Notes: generated by a model not told the origin, from the sequence alone. A stretch of 64,000 bases of DNA from Cellulomonas sp. 73-145 (GCA_001898185.1 MKTI01000006.1:620001-684000), one strand, 5' to 3'. Shown: positions 17,261 through 27,683, counted from the first letter of the stretch. A program made the numbers and translations.

Positions 17261-17776
17261 CTAGAGCTTCGATCCCTTGACCGACGAGGTGCGCTTGGCC
17301 CCCGTGGTCGTGATGACGCACGTGACGTCCCGGTCGTCGCCCGCCTGCCAGCCGCGGGCGGACGGCAGCAGGTACGTGAAGTACAGCGACGAGTCGCGGT
17401 AGTCGGAGCCGACGTAGCCGGAGAACGCGGACAGGCAGGCGCCGTCGGCGAAGGCCTTGAGCACCGCGGCGCCGGGGTAGGCGGCGGACTTCTCGGTGCC
17501 GGCGGGCAACGGGTACGCGGCGAGCGCGTACACCTCCTGCTGGTGCGGCTGCGAGCAGGGCACCACGGTGACGTCCTTGATCTCCGCGGAGATGGCGGTC
17601 GGCGCGATCACGCAGTCGCCGGGCTTGGCCGCCAGGGCGGAGACCGCATGGCCCTTCTTGTCCCGACCGAACAGGGAGCAGCCGCTCAGCGTGCCGAGCA
17701 CCACCGCTCCGGCGGTCAGCACGACGAGCGCCCGCCGCACCGTGCCCGCGCGGTGGATGCCTGGTGCTGCCCTCAT
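17261..17776 (-). CDS. Septum-formation family lipoprotein
   Basis: 171 residues. The N-terminus has basic residues, a hydrophobic stretch and the lipobox LSGCS, so it should be a lipid-anchored outer-face protein. The mature part has PGDCVIAP, VVPCSQPHQQEVYA and a spaced Cys/aromatic pattern (ACLSAF, YLLPSARGW, VTCVI) typical of the actinobacterial septum-formation domain, whose biochemical role is poorly known. A GGAGGGC ribosome site lies 4 nt before the ATG at 17776. It ends 38 nt upstream of the PAAR-like gene on the same strand, so read-through is possible, but functional linkage is not evident. Confidence 0.75.
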   Translation of the reverse strand: MRAAPGIHRAGTVRRALVVLTAGAVVLGTLSGCSLFGRDKKGHAVSALAAKPGDCVIAPTAISAEIKDVTVVPCSQPHQQEVYALAAYPLPAGTEKSAAYPGAAVLKAFADGACLSAFSGYVGSDYRDSSLYFTYLLPSARGWQAGDDRDVTCVITTTGAKRTSSVKGSKL

Positions 17777-17823
17777 GTGCCCTCCGGACGGTGTGCCGCA
17801 CACGGTCGTGCGCCGCCTCGACG

Positions 17824-20442
17824 CTAGCCGCGGGCCGCCGGCGTGACCTCCGTAGTCATTGCGGAACTTGCCCGGCCGACCGGTGGCCGCCGCCGGGCGT
17901 GCACCGCCTTGTCCAGCGCGTCGGCCACCAGCACGGCCACCGGCGCCCCGAGCGCCACCGCCCACCCCACGGGGCTCGGCGGCGCCTGCCCCAGCTGCCG
18001 CGCCAGCGCCGGCACGTAGATGGTGACCAGGCAGAACGCGATGCCGATCGCCACGGCCGGCGCCAGCAGCAGGTTCTTCGCCCGGCCGGGCGCCGCCCGC
18101 CCCTCGCTGCGGCAGGCGAACGCGTTCGCGGCCTGTCCCAGCACCACCGCGAGGAACGTCGCACCGGACGCGGTCGCCAGCGCCGCACCGCCCGGCGCCG
18201 GATCGCCGAACCGCCACCCGGCCGCCAGCAGCGACACCGTGAAGGCGGTCAGCGACACCAGCGCCTCGACAGGCCCGAGCAGCCCGAACGCCCGGCGCAG
18301 CACCGTGCGGTCCAGCAGCCGCCCCGCCGCCGGGGGCTCGGCCAGCACGCCGCGGGCGGGTGGCTCGGCACCGAGCGCCGTGGCCGAGAGCGTGTCCGTG
18401 CCGATGTCCAGGGCCAGCACCTGCAGCACGCCCAGCGCCAGGGGGAACGCCCCGCCGGTGACGCCCCACAGCACGAAAGGCGCCAGCTCGGCCACGTTGT
18501 CGGTCAGGTGGTAGGTGAGGAACCGGCGGACGTTGGCGTACGTCGCGCGGCCCAGCTCGATCCCGGCGACGACGGAGGAGAACCGGTCGTCCAGCAGCAC
18601 CAGGTCGGCCGCCTCGCGGGCCACGTCCGTGCCGGAGGCGCCCATCGCCACGCCGATGTCCGCCTCGCGCAGCGCCGGCCCGTCGTTCACGCCGTCGCCG
18701 GTCATCGCCACCACGTGCCCGCGGGCGCGCAGCGCCCGCGCGATCCGCAGCTTGTCCTCCGGTGCGACGCGGGCCACCACCACCCCGTCGTGGTCCAGCA
18801 GCGCGCCGAGCGCCTCGTCGTCCGCCGGCAGGTCGGCACCGAGGTGCACGGGACCGTCCGGGGTCCGCAGGCCCACCTCCAGTGCGATCGCCGCCGCGGT
18901 GACCGGGTGGTCGCCGGTGATCATCGCGACCTGCACACCGGCGCTGCGGCAGGCGGCGATCGCGGCGGCCGACTCCGGCCGCGGCGGGTCCTCGAGCCCG
19001 ACGAGGCCCAGCAGGTGCAGCCCCGTCTCGGCGGCGGCCGTGGTCGTCGGCGCCGTCGTCCCGGTCGGCCGGCTCGCCACGGCCAGCACGCGCAGCCCCT
19101 GCCCGGACAGTCGCGCGAGGGCAGCGGCCGCCCCCGCCGCCTCGTCCGCCGGGCACAGCGGCAGCAGCGCGTCCGGCGCACCCTTGGTCAGCACCCGGGC
19201 GCCGGCCACCACGCTCATCCGCCGCCGGTGCGGGTCGAAGGCGAACGCGACGTCGGCCCAGGACTCGACGCGCACCGTCGGGGTGTCCACGCCCAGCCGC
19301 CGCGCGAAGGCGTCCAGCGCAGCCTCCATCGGGTCGCCGTGCGCCACCCACCGCTCGCCGGCCTGCTCCACGTACCCGCGCGAGCACCGGGCGGCCGCCC
19401 GGCCCAGCTCGACCATCGCCTCGCGCGCACCGGGGTCGACGTCGACCGGTGCCGTCGGCGCGTACCCGGCGGTGCCCACCCGCGCCGACCCGGCGGGCGT
19501 CCAGCCGGCCACCACCGTCATCTGGTTGAGCGTCAGCGTGCCGGTCTTGTCGGTGCACACGAACGTCGTGGACCCCAGCGTCTCGACCGCCTCGAGCGAG
19601 CGGACCAGCACCTGCCGCTTCGCCATCCGCTCGGCGCCCCACGCCAGCGCGAGGGTGACGGTCGGCAGCAGCGCCTCCGGCACCAGCGCGACGGTGACGC
19701 CGATCGCCAGCACGAAGGCGTCCGGCAGCGGCCGGCCGATCAGCAGGGTGAGCAGCAGGAACGCACCGCCGGCGACGACGGCGATCGCCCCGATGCCGCG
19801 CACCACCCGGGTCAGCTCGCGGGTCAGCGGGGTCGGGTGCAGGCCGGCCGCCGAGGTGGCGCTGGCGATGCCGGCCAGCCGCGTGCGGGGTCCGGTCGCC
19901 CCGACGACGGCCTCGGCCAGCCCCTCCACCAGGAACGTCCCGGCGTACACGCGCTCGGCGACGTCCAGCGTGGTCGGCTCGCTCTCGCCGGTCAGCGTCG
20001 AGGTGTCCAGCAGCGCCGCATCGGCCAGCAGCACGTCACCGTCCGCCGGCACCCGGTCGCCCGCCTCGAGCAGCAGCACGTCGCCCGCGACGACGTCGGC
20101 CGCCTCCACCTGCCGCGGCTGCCCGTCCCGCCGCACGCTGACCGAGCCGGGCAGCAGCGACCGCAGCCGCTCGGCGGCCCGGTCGGCACGGGCCTCCTGC
20201 AGGAACGAGAACGCGGCGTTGACCAGCACCACCACGGCGATCGCGACGGTCAGCTGGGGCAGGCCGGCCAGCGCGGCCAGCCCCGCGGCCACCCACAGCA
20301 GCAGCGCGAACGCGTGCACCAGCTGCGCGGCGAACGTCGCCAGCGGCGACCGCCGGTGTGGTGCGGGCAGCGCGTTCGGGCCGTCCGACCGCAACCGGGC
20401 GGCCGCCTGCGCGGAGGTCAGTCCGCGGCGCGCCCCGTCCAC
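17824..20442 (-). CDS. Cation-translocating P-type ATPase (P2-like)
   Basis: 872 residues with the full P-type plan: N-terminal cation-ATPase domain, A-domain TLTGESEP, transmembrane ion-site segment ALVPEALLP, phosphorylation site DKTGTLT, nucleotide-binding domain, and hinge TGDGVNDGPAL. The C-terminal six-helix bundle follows. There is no N-terminal heavy-metal domain and no CPC motif, so it is not a P1B metal pump. The PEALLP motif and overall plan point to P2-type (Ca2+/Mg2+/Mn2+-like) transport; the exact ion cannot be read. The YqeY gene lies 21 nt upstream on the same strand, so co-transcription is likely. Confidence 0.88.
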   Translation of the reverse strand: MDGARRGLTSAQAAARLRSDGPNALPAPHRRSPLATFAAQLVHAFALLLWVAAGLAALAGLPQLTVAIAVVVLVNAAFSFLQEARADRAAERLRSLLPGSVSVRRDGQPRQVEAADVVAGDVLLLEAGDRVPADGDVLLADAALLDTSTLTGESEPTTLDVAERVYAGTFLVEGLAEAVVGATGPRTRLAGIASATSAAGLHPTPLTRELTRVVRGIGAIAVVAGGAFLLLTLLIGRPLPDAFVLAIGVTVALVPEALLPTVTLALAWGAERMAKRQVLVRSLEAVETLGSTTFVCTDKTGTLTLNQMTVVAGWTPAGSARVGTAGYAPTAPVDVDPGAREAMVELGRAAARCSRGYVEQAGERWVAHGDPMEAALDAFARRLGVDTPTVRVESWADVAFAFDPHRRRMSVVAGARVLTKGAPDALLPLCPADEAAGAAAALARLSGQGLRVLAVASRPTGTTAPTTTAAAETGLHLLGLVGLEDPPRPESAAAIAACRSAGVQVAMITGDHPVTAAAIALEVGLRTPDGPVHLGADLPADDEALGALLDHDGVVVARVAPEDKLRIARALRARGHVVAMTGDGVNDGPALREADIGVAMGASGTDVAREAADLVLLDDRFSSVVAGIELGRATYANVRRFLTYHLTDNVAELAPFVLWGVTGGAFPLALGVLQVLALDIGTDTLSATALGAEPPARGVLAEPPAAGRLLDRTVLRRAFGLLGPVEALVSLTAFTVSLLAAGWRFGDPAPGGAALATASGATFLAVVLGQAANAFACRSEGRAAPGRAKNLLLAPAVAIGIAFCLVTIYVPALARQLGQAPPSPVGWAVALGAPVAVLVADALDKAVHARRRPPVGRASSAMTTEVTPAARG

Positions 20443-20463
20443 GTCAGCCCACGTCAGCTCAGG

Positions 20464-20919
20464 TCAGCTCAGCGCAGCACGCACCTTGCCGGACAGGGCC
20501 TTGCCGTCCACGCGACCACGGCCCGCCGCCGCGGCCTGCGCCGCCTTCATCACGGTGCCCATGTCCTTCATCGAGCTGGCGCCGGTGCTGGTGATCACCT
20601 CGGCGACCAGGGCGTCCAGGTCGGCATCGCTCAGTGCCGCCGGCAGGTACGCCTCGATGAAGTCGGCCTCGGCGGTCTCGTTCGCCGCCCGGTCGGTGGC
20701 GCCCGCGCCGGTGTAGATCTCGGCGCTCTCGCGGCGCTTCTTCACCTCGGCGGTCAGCACGGCGACGATCTCGTCGTCGTCGAGCTCGCGCGCGACGGGA
20801 CCGGACTTGGCCGCGCCGCGGACGGCGGCGATCGCCTGCCGCAACGTCCCGGTGGCGAACGTGTCGCGTGCCTTCATCGCGGTGTGCAGGTCGGTGTCCA
20901 GGCGGTCGAGGAGGGTCAC
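20464..20919 (-). CDS. GatB/YqeY domain protein
   Basis: 151 residues, the usual length of the YqeY family, beginning LLDRLDTDLHTAMKARD and containing TLRQAIAAVR and KKRRESAEIY. YqeY resembles the C-terminal tRNA-binding tail domain of the GatB amidotransferase subunit; its own role is unclear. The GTG at 20919 was chosen because it matches the family start; only a weak GGGGGC precedes it. The ATG 26 codons upstream gives an atypical low-complexity extension. The P-type ATPase gene follows 21 nt downstream. Confidence 0.85.
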   Translation of the reverse strand: MTLLDRLDTDLHTAMKARDTFATGTLRQAIAAVRGAAKSGPVARELDDDEIVAVLTAEVKKRRESAEIYTGAGATDRAANETAEADFIEAYLPAALSDADLDALVAEVITSTGASSMKDMGTVMKAAQAAAAGRGRVDGKALSGKVRAALS

Positions 20920-21052
20920 GCCCCCATCGTCCCGCGCGACGCAGGCGCCCGCGACGGACTTCCCGGCCGACGACGCGATCGACCCGCCGCGCCGCACCCT
21001 CGGGCCACTGCCAGCCCGGCCCGCCGTCAGCCCGGCCAGACCCGCCGCGCCG

Positions 21053-21583
21053 TCAGCCCAGGGTCAGCGCGAACGTCCGCGTCGGGCTGCCGTCCTTGGC
21101 CGGCGGACCGGGCACGCCCAGCTCGGTGAACCCCATCCGCCCGAGCAGCCGCACGGAGGCGTCGTTCCCGTCCACCACCACGGCCCGCACCTCCGTCACC
21201 CCCAGCGCCGCCGCTCCGTCGAGCAGGGCCGCCACCGCCTCGGACGCCAGTCCCTGCCCCCAGCGGTCGGTGCGGATCGCGTAGCCCAGCTCGGCGGTGC
21301 TGTCCGACCTGCGCATCAGCATCACCTCGCCGATCACCGTGCTGCTCGCCCGCTCCACCACGGCCAGGCTGATCGCCTGGCCCGGTCCGGCGGCGTGCGT
21401 GAGCGTCAGGCGCTTGTCGAGGGCCGCACCGGTCTGCTGGCGGTCCCGCACCGGCCACGGCGTGTACCGAGTGACCTGCGGGTCGCCGTGGAACACCAGC
21501 AGGTCCTCCAGGTCACCGGCCCGGTGCTCGCGCAGCTCCAACCGTTCGGTGCCCAGCGGCACGTCCAGCACCCAGTCGCTCAC
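21053..21583 (-). CDS. GNAT family N-acetyltransferase (RimJ/RimL-like)
   Basis: 176 residues. GTERLELREHRAGDLEDLLVFHGDPQVTRY is the standard RimJ-like opening, followed by ELGYAIRTDRWGQGLASEA, the acetyl-CoA pyrophosphate-binding motif (R/Q-x-x-G-x-G/A), and ASVRLLGRMGFTELG near the end. The substrate is not predictable. The GTG start overlaps the TGA of the upstream DedA gene (GTGA), which implies coupled translation. A TACCGT hexamer 6 nt before the start could also give a leaderless internal transcript. Confidence 0.85.
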   Translation of the reverse strand: MSDWVLDVPLGTERLELREHRAGDLEDLLVFHGDPQVTRYTPWPVRDRQQTGAALDKRLTLTHAAGPGQAISLAVVERASSTVIGEVMLMRRSDSTAELGYAIRTDRWGQGLASEAVAALLDGAAALGVTEVRAVVVDGNDASVRLLGRMGFTELGVPGPPAKDGSPTRTFALTLG

Positions 21584-22233
21584 CCGTGGACGGTAGCCCG
21601 GTCCCGCTCGGGGGTGCCGGTCGCGGCACGCCGGCGCAGGGCGGTGACGACGATCGGGATCACCGAGACCACCACCACGACGACCGCCAGCAGGTCGATG
21701 TTGTGCGCCACGAACGGCACCCGTCCCAGCGCCAGGGCGACGACCGTCAGCCCCACCACCCACAGCAGGGCACCGGTGACGTTCCAGACGACGAACCGCC
21801 GGTACCGCAGCCGCGCCGTCCCGGCCACCAGCGGCACGAACGTCCGCACGATCGGCACGAACCGCGCCAGCACCAGCGACACCGGCCCGTACCGGTCGAA
21901 GAACCGCTCGGCCTCCGCCAGCCGCGCGGTGGTCAGCACCTTCGCGTCGTCCTTGAAGAACCGCCGCCCGAACCGGTGGCCCAGCCAGAACCCCGTCTGG
22001 TCCCCGGCGACCGCCGCGAGGAAGGCCACCACCGCGATCCACACCGGGGACAGCCCCAGCTGCCCGCGCAGCAGCACCGCCGTGAGGATCAGGGAGTCGC
22101 CGGGCAGGAACGGGAACAGCACCCCGGACTCGATGAAGATCATCACCGCGATCCCCGCCAGCGCCCACGGTCCGAGGGCGTGCAGCAGGGACGCGGGCGA
22201 CACGGACACGCTGGTGGCGAGCTCGGTGATCAC
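21580..22233 (-). CDS. DedA family membrane protein
   Basis: 217 residues with several membrane helices. The family motif is present: FIESGVLFPFLPGDSLIL near the N-terminus, then GDQTGFWLGHRFGRRFF and RFVPIVRTFVPLVAGTARLRYRRF. DedA proteins are undecaprenyl-phosphate or phospholipid flippases/transporters in characterised bacteria. The GTG at 22233 is preceded by GAGGAGG. The next gene overlaps its stop by 4 nt, so the two form an operon. The intergenic region to the divergent aldo/keto reductase gene is about 200 bp. Confidence 0.88.
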   Translation of the reverse strand: MITELATSVSVSPASLLHALGPWALAGIAVMIFIESGVLFPFLPGDSLILTAVLLRGQLGLSPVWIAVVAFLAAVAGDQTGFWLGHRFGRRFFKDDAKVLTTARLAEAERFFDRYGPVSLVLARFVPIVRTFVPLVAGTARLRYRRFVVWNVTGALLWVVGLTVVALALGRVPFVAHNIDLLAVVVVVVSVIPIVVTALRRRAATGTPERDRATVHG

Positions 22234-22436
22234 GTGGTCCTCCTCGTGGCGGGTCGTTCCACGGTCGCACCCGTTCCCGCGGAGCGCCTCCGGGGACCGC
22301 GGGCTAGCCTCGAGCGGGGCGCGCCTCCGCCGGCGCCGAGACCGCTCCGACCTGCGCCGGGACCGGTTCGCACCGTCCCGCGCAGCCGTTTTCCCGCCGG
22401 GGGGTCGACCCCCTCGGTCCGACGTGAGGACACCCC

Positions 22437-23414
<978 letters not shown>

Positions 23415-23496
23415 CCTCGGCGGTGTTCGTCAGGTCGACGGCGCTACCAGGCAGGTGAGCGGCCGGATGCGGACGACGACCTCGAGGAGAGCACAC

Positions 23497-24141
23497 ATGG
23501 CACGGATCACGGTTCTGGGCGGCACGGGCTACGCCGGCGGGCACATCGTCCAGGAGGCCGCCGCCCGCGGCCACCAGGTGACCTCGGTCAGCCGCTCGCT
23601 GCCCGACCAGCCGGTCGAGGGCGTCACCTACCGCCAGGCCGACGCGCTCGACCCCGCCTACGCGACCGCGGCGGTCGCCGACGCGGACGTGGTGATCGAG
23701 GCGCTGTCCCCCCGCGGCGCGCTGACCGGCCGCATCGGAGAGGTGATCGGTGAGCTCGCCGTCGCCGCGCAGGCTGCCGGGGTGCGCCTCGGGGTGATCG
23801 GCGGCGCCGGGTCGCTGCTCGTCGCCCCTGGTGGTCCGCGCCTGTTCGACACCCCGGAGTTCCCCGCCGAGTACAAGCCCGAGTCGCTGGAGCTGGGCGC
23901 CGTGCTCGACGAGCTGCGCGAGAGCCCCGAGGCGCTCGACTGGTTCTACGTCAGCCCCGCCGCCGGCTTCGGTGCCTACGCGCCCGGTGAGCGCACCGGC
24001 ACGTTCCGGCTGGGGGACGACGTGCTGCTGACGGACGACGAGGGTCGCTCCGACCTGTCCGGCGCGGACCTGGCCATCGCGATCCTCGACGAGGTGGAGA
24101 ACCCCACCCACCGGCGCGCGCGCTTCACCGCTGCCTACTGA
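23497..24141 (+). CDS. NAD(P)-binding SDR-like oxidoreductase (NmrA/YwnB type)
   Basis: 214 residues with an N-terminal Rossmann motif VLGGTGYAGGHI and the segments YRQADALD, GVRLGVIGGAGS and VSPAAGFGAYAPGERTG, typical of the atypical short-chain dehydrogenase family that includes YwnB. There is no YxxxK catalytic pair, so it may be a flavin/quinone-type reductase or a redox sensor. The ATG at 23497 follows GAGGAGA at 23483-23489. It lies behind the aldo/keto reductase gene, which suggests a shared role in carbonyl or quinone stress (inference). Confidence 0.8.
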   Translation: MARITVLGGTGYAGGHIVQEAAARGHQVTSVSRSLPDQPVEGVTYRQADALDPAYATAAVADADVVIEALSPRGALTGRIGEVIGELAVAAQAAGVRLGVIGGAGSLLVAPGGPRLFDTPEFPAEYKPESLELGAVLDELRESPEALDWFYVSPAAGFGAYAPGERTGTFRLGDDVLLTDDEGRSDLSGADLAIAILDEVENPTHRRARFTAAY

Positions 24142-24148
24142 CCGCGCC

Positions 24149-24209
24149 GGAGCCGGCGCGCCCGCTCAGCGCGGGCAGGGGGCTGCGCTCGGCGCGGCGC
24201 GCCGGCTCC
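24149..24209. terminator. Bidirectional long-stem hairpin
   Basis: A 14-bp perfect inverted repeat GGAGCCGGCGCGCC (24149-24162) pairs with 24196-24209, and an inner CCCGC/GCGGG stem lies at 24161-24175. It lies between the convergent oxidoreductase and glycosyltransferase genes. Confidence 0.75.
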
Positions 24210-24239
24210 GCCGCACCGCTCGCCGCTGTGGCGGTCGCG

Positions 24240-25670
24240 TCACGGTGTGGCGGGAGACGCGAGGCCGCCGTCCGGCAGCACACCACGTCGCGGCGACGGG
24301 TCGACCGGCTCACGCGCGGGGCTCGGCGTCGTCTCCACCGCCGGCGCCTCGTCGACCAGGAGGGCGTCTGCGAGCACGGGACTCGTCACGGGCTCCGGCG
24401 CGGGGGCCGGTGCAGGCCGTCGGTCCGCAGGCGCGCTCGGCGCCGCCGGCTCGTCCACCTCCACGCGGAACAGCTCTCGGGCGGTGTGGACCAGCAGGCC
24501 GATCAGCGCGACGTTGCGGGCGGCGAGCACCAGGGTCACGCCCAGGCCGCCGCCGGTGATCTCCGTGTACTCCCACGGGAACACCAGCTGGGTGGCGGCG
24601 CCGACCCCCAGCACCCACTTGGCGGTGGTGCCCCAGCGAGGCAGGCCCAGCACCAAGGCCACGGCGACAGGTGCCGCGAGCCACGTCATGTACTGCGGCG
24701 ACCCGACCTTGTTGAACACCAGCAGCACCAGGGTCATCAGCATCGCGCCGCGCACCACGAGCTCACCGCGCTTGCTCCGGTGCGCCCACAGCGCCAGGCC
24801 CACGCGCTCCCGCTTCCACCACAGCAGCCCGATCGCGGCGGCGGCGGCGATCGGCAGCAGCAGGCCGAGCAGGTCCGCCATCTTCTGCGTCCCGGGCCCG
24901 AGCAGCTCCCACGTGACGATCTGCGCGTTCAGCACCCGCTTGATCGACGTGGTGAACAGGGCCGCCAGCACCCAGGGGGTCGCGCCGGGCGCCTCGATCT
25001 GCAGGCCGCGCTGCCCCTGCTCGAGCAGGAACGACAGCACGTGCCCCTGGCCGCCGAAGCCGATCGCGGTGCCCATGACGATCGCGGAGACGCCCGCCGC
25101 CGGTGCGACCACGTCACGCCACGGCCTGTGGGCGCCCCAGAACAGCGGGACCAGCAGCGCACCGGGCGCCACCTTGATCCACGCGCCGATGGTCAGCAGG
25201 GCGGACGCGACGGCAGGTCGGTCCATGCTCCACAGCAGGGCGGCGATCACCAGGGGGACGACGATGGCGTCGAGCCGGCCCATCGCGATGGGGCCGAGCA
25301 GCAGCAGGAAGCCGGTCCACCACCAGCCACCCACCTGGCCGCGGTCGCGGCGCAGCAGCATCGCCATGGCGAGCACGTCGAGGATCGTCACCATGATCGA
25401 CCAGGCCAGCGCGTACCCGTGGCCGATCGCGAGCCCGCCGAACCCGGCGGCGAGCATCGGGACCGTCGCGCCGATCGGGTACACCCAGCTGGTGTCGATC
25501 GCCGGCCACCCGAACCCGTGCACGCCCAGCCACATCCAGTAGCGGTACAGGTCCAGGTCCCAGAACGCCTTCTGCGGGATCAGCCACACGCCGAGCACCG
25601 CCAGCCACAGGTGGACCAGCAGGAAGGCGGTCCACACCGCGGGGCGGCTGTGCAGCAGCGTGCGCTTCAG
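24240..25670 (-). CDS. GT87/DUF2029-like multi-pass membrane glycosyltransferase
   Basis: About 476 residues with 10 or more hydrophobic helices. The pattern FWDLDLYRYWMWLG near the start, GPIAMGRLDAIVVPLVIAALLW, GAWIKVAPGALLVPLFWG and FNKVGSPQYMTWLAAP fits GT87-type polyprenyl-phosphate mannosyltransferases of actinobacteria. The C-terminal ~80 residues are a disordered Pro/Ala-rich cytoplasmic tail. The first GTG (25637) has no ribosome site and falls inside the first helix. A CTG at 25670 lies 5 nt after GGAGG and gives the natural N-terminus LKRTLLHSRPAVWTAF, so I extended the gene there. Acceptor unknown; a role in lipoglycan or arabinomannan-like synthesis is inference. Confidence 0.75.
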   Translation of the reverse strand: MKRTLLHSRPAVWTAFLLVHLWLAVLGVWLIPQKAFWDLDLYRYWMWLGVHGFGWPAIDTSWVYPIGATVPMLAAGFGGLAIGHGYALAWSIMVTILDVLAMAMLLRRDRGQVGGWWWTGFLLLLGPIAMGRLDAIVVPLVIAALLWSMDRPAVASALLTIGAWIKVAPGALLVPLFWGAHRPWRDVVAPAAGVSAIVMGTAIGFGGQGHVLSFLLEQGQRGLQIEAPGATPWVLAALFTTSIKRVLNAQIVTWELLGPGTQKMADLLGLLLPIAAAAAIGLLWWKRERVGLALWAHRSKRGELVVRGAMLMTLVLLVFNKVGSPQYMTWLAAPVAVALVLGLPRWGTTAKWVLGVGAATQLVFPWEYTEITGGGLGVTLVLAARNVALIGLLVHTARELFRVEVDEPAAPSAPADRRPAPAPAPEPVTSPVLADALLVDEAPAVETTPSPAREPVDPSPRRGVLPDGGLASPATP

Positions 25671-25763
25671 GATGACCTCCGGGGCCGGGCGGGATGTCCT
25701 GCCAGGGTAGGTGGAGGTGCTGTGCGAGACGTCGGACGACCACCGGTCACACAGGACCTCCCC

Positions 25764-25797
25764 AGGTTACGGGCAGATCGTGGCCTGCCCGTGACCT
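25764..25797. other. 13-bp inverted repeat (hairpin or operator)
   Basis: AGGTTACGGGCAG (25764-25776) pairs with 25785-25797 with one G-T pair, loop 8 nt. It lies in the 226-bp gap upstream of the glycosyltransferase and downstream of the small Pro-rich protein gene, so it is either the terminator of the latter or an operator of the former. Confidence 0.5.
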
Positions 25798-25896
25798 GAT
25801 CGCAGCCGCGCCGAGACCTTGTGCGGACGCCGGTCCGGGCGGTTGTGACGACGACCACGTCGCCACGCGCCGAGCGCTACGGCTCGCCGCCTCGGC

Positions 25897-26112
25897 TCAG
25901 TGGCCGCTGCCGACGTTGGGCACCGGCGGCACGGGCGGCATCGGCGTCGTCGTGGCGCCGCCGAGGCCCGGTGCGGCGACCACGGGTCCGGTCGTCTCCT
26001 CGTCGTCGCGCTCGTCGGGCGCGGGTTCGGCCTTGGGCTCCGTCGCCTTGACCGGGTCGGGGACCTCGTCGAGGCCGGGCTGGGCGTCGTCAGGGGTCTG
26101 CGGGACGGTCAT
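25897..26112 (-). CDS. Small disordered Pro/acidic-rich protein
   Basis: 71 residues rich in Pro, Asp and Glu (DEVPDPVKATEPKAEPAPDE) with a Pro/Gly C-terminus (PMPPVPPVPNVGSGH). It has no membrane helix and no cysteines. The ATG at 26112 is preceded by GGAGGTGCGCG, a good ribosome site, which is the main support for a real gene. The protein is probably intrinsically disordered. It is divergent from the permease gene. Function unknown. Confidence 0.55.
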   Translation of the reverse strand: MTVPQTPDDAQPGLDEVPDPVKATEPKAEPAPDERDDEETTGPVVAAPGLGGATTTPMPPVPPVPNVGSGH

Positions 26113-26297
26113 CGCGCACCTCCGTGGGGCTCGCGGCCGGCGGTCCGCTCCCGTGCGGCCCGGCACCGCCTTCTCGTCCGTCCGAGCGTCGCACGACCGC
26201 CGTGTCCACGCCCGCCGAGCCGCCCACGCGGGCTGTGCCCGGATCACTACTCTTCGTCCCGACGCCCGGGCTGGGCGCGCAGACGATGGAGGAACCG

Positions 26298-27683
26298 ATG
26301 GCGTCCTTGTCCTCGAACGGGTCCCAGCGCTGGAGCTGGAAGCTGCACGGCGACGGGCGCACGATCGCCCCCGGCGCCGTGGTGTCCCCGGGTGAGCGGC
26401 TCAGCTGGCCGCGGACCACCGGGATCGGCCTGCAGCACGTGGTGGCGATGTTCGGCGCCACCTTCCTGGTGCCGCTGCTGACCGGCTTCTCGCCGCAGAC
26501 CACCCTGTTCTTCTCGGCGATCGGCACCATCGGCTTCCTGCTGATCACCGGCAACCGCCTGCCCAGCTATCTCGGCTCCAGCTTCGCGTTCATCGCGCCT
26601 ATCGGTGCGGCGACGGCGAGCGGCGGCCAGTCCGTGGCGGTGGGCGGGATCCTCGTCACCGGCCTGCTGTTGGCGATCGTCGGCCTGCTGGTGCACGTCG
26701 GTGGGTCGCGCTGGATCGACGCCGTGATGCCCCCGGCGGTCACCGGCACGATCGTCGCGCTGATCGGTCTCAACCTCGCACCTGCGGCCTGGGGCTCCTG
26801 CTCGGCGTCCGGCTGCTCCGGCTTCCGCGCGTCCCCGGTGACCGCCATCGCCACGCTCGGCACCGTGATCCTGGTGACCGTGCTGTTCCGCGGGGTGCTC
26901 GGCCGCCTCGCGATCCTCGTCGGCGTCGTCGTCGGCTACCTGGTGGCCACCCTCCGCGGCGAGGTCAACTTCGCCGCCGTGCGCCAGGCCTCGCTGTTCG
27001 GCCTGCCCCACTTCGTCGCCCCGAAGCTCGACGTCTCGGTGCTGGGCCTGTTCATCCCGGTGGTGCTCGTGCTCATCGCCGAGAACGTCGGCCACGTGAA
27101 GTCCGTCGCCGCGATGACCGGCCAGAACCTCGACCCGATCATGGGCCGCGCGCTGCTCGCCGACGGTGTGGCCACCACCCTGGCCGGTCTGGGCGGCGGC
27201 TCCGGCACCACCACCTACGCCGAGAACATCGGCGTGATGGCCGCCTCCCGCGTCTACTCCACCGCCGCCTACTGGGTCGCCGCCGCGACGGCGCTGATCC
27301 TGTCGATGTCGCCCACGTTCGGCGCCGCGATCGCCACGGTGCCGGCCGGTGTGCTCGGCGGTGCCGCGACGGTGCTGTACGGGATGATCGGCCTGCTCGG
27401 CGCACGGATCTGGGTGCAGAACCGCGTCGACTTCTCCAACCCGGTGAACCTGTTCCCGGCGGCGATCGCCCTGGTGATCGGCATCGCCAACTTCAGCTGG
27501 ACCGCCGGCAAGCTGCAGTTCCAGGGCATCGCGCTCGGCACCGCCGCCGCGATCGGCCTCTACCACCTGATGCGGGTGCTGGCGAAGTGGCGCGGCACGT
27601 CGCAGGAGCCGGCCACGCCGGCCTCCGTGCCCGGTGGCGCGGAGCTGTCCGAGGAGCCCTCGGTCACCAGCGACCGGGTCTGA
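26298..27683 (+). CDS. Uracil/xanthine permease family transporter (NCS2)
   Basis: 461 residues with about 12-14 membrane segments. GLQHVVAMFGATFLVPLLTGF is the NCS2 opening used by uracil permeases. Further signatures are GSSFAFIAPI in the helix 3 region, LIAENVGHVKSVAAMTGQNLDP, and GGGSGTTTYAENIGVMAASRVYS, which carries the substrate-contacting region. It should import uracil or a related base with protons. The ATG at 26298 is used because GGAGG lies 5 nt upstream; the ATG at 26286 overlaps that ribosome site. The gene stands alone, with a strong terminator behind it. Confidence 0.88.
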   Translation: MASLSSNGSQRWSWKLHGDGRTIAPGAVVSPGERLSWPRTTGIGLQHVVAMFGATFLVPLLTGFSPQTTLFFSAIGTIGFLLITGNRLPSYLGSSFAFIAPIGAATASGGQSVAVGGILVTGLLLAIVGLLVHVGGSRWIDAVMPPAVTGTIVALIGLNLAPAAWGSCSASGCSGFRASPVTAIATLGTVILVTVLFRGVLGRLAILVGVVVGYLVATLRGEVNFAAVRQASLFGLPHFVAPKLDVSVLGLFIPVVLVLIAENVGHVKSVAAMTGQNLDPIMGRALLADGVATTLAGLGGGSGTTTYAENIGVMAASRVYSTAAYWVAAATALILSMSPTFGAAIATVPAGVLGGAATVLYGMIGLLGARIWVQNRVDFSNPVNLFPAAIALVIGIANFSWTAGKLQFQGIALGTAAAIGLYHLMRVLAKWRGTSQEPATPASVPGGAELSEEPSVTSDRV

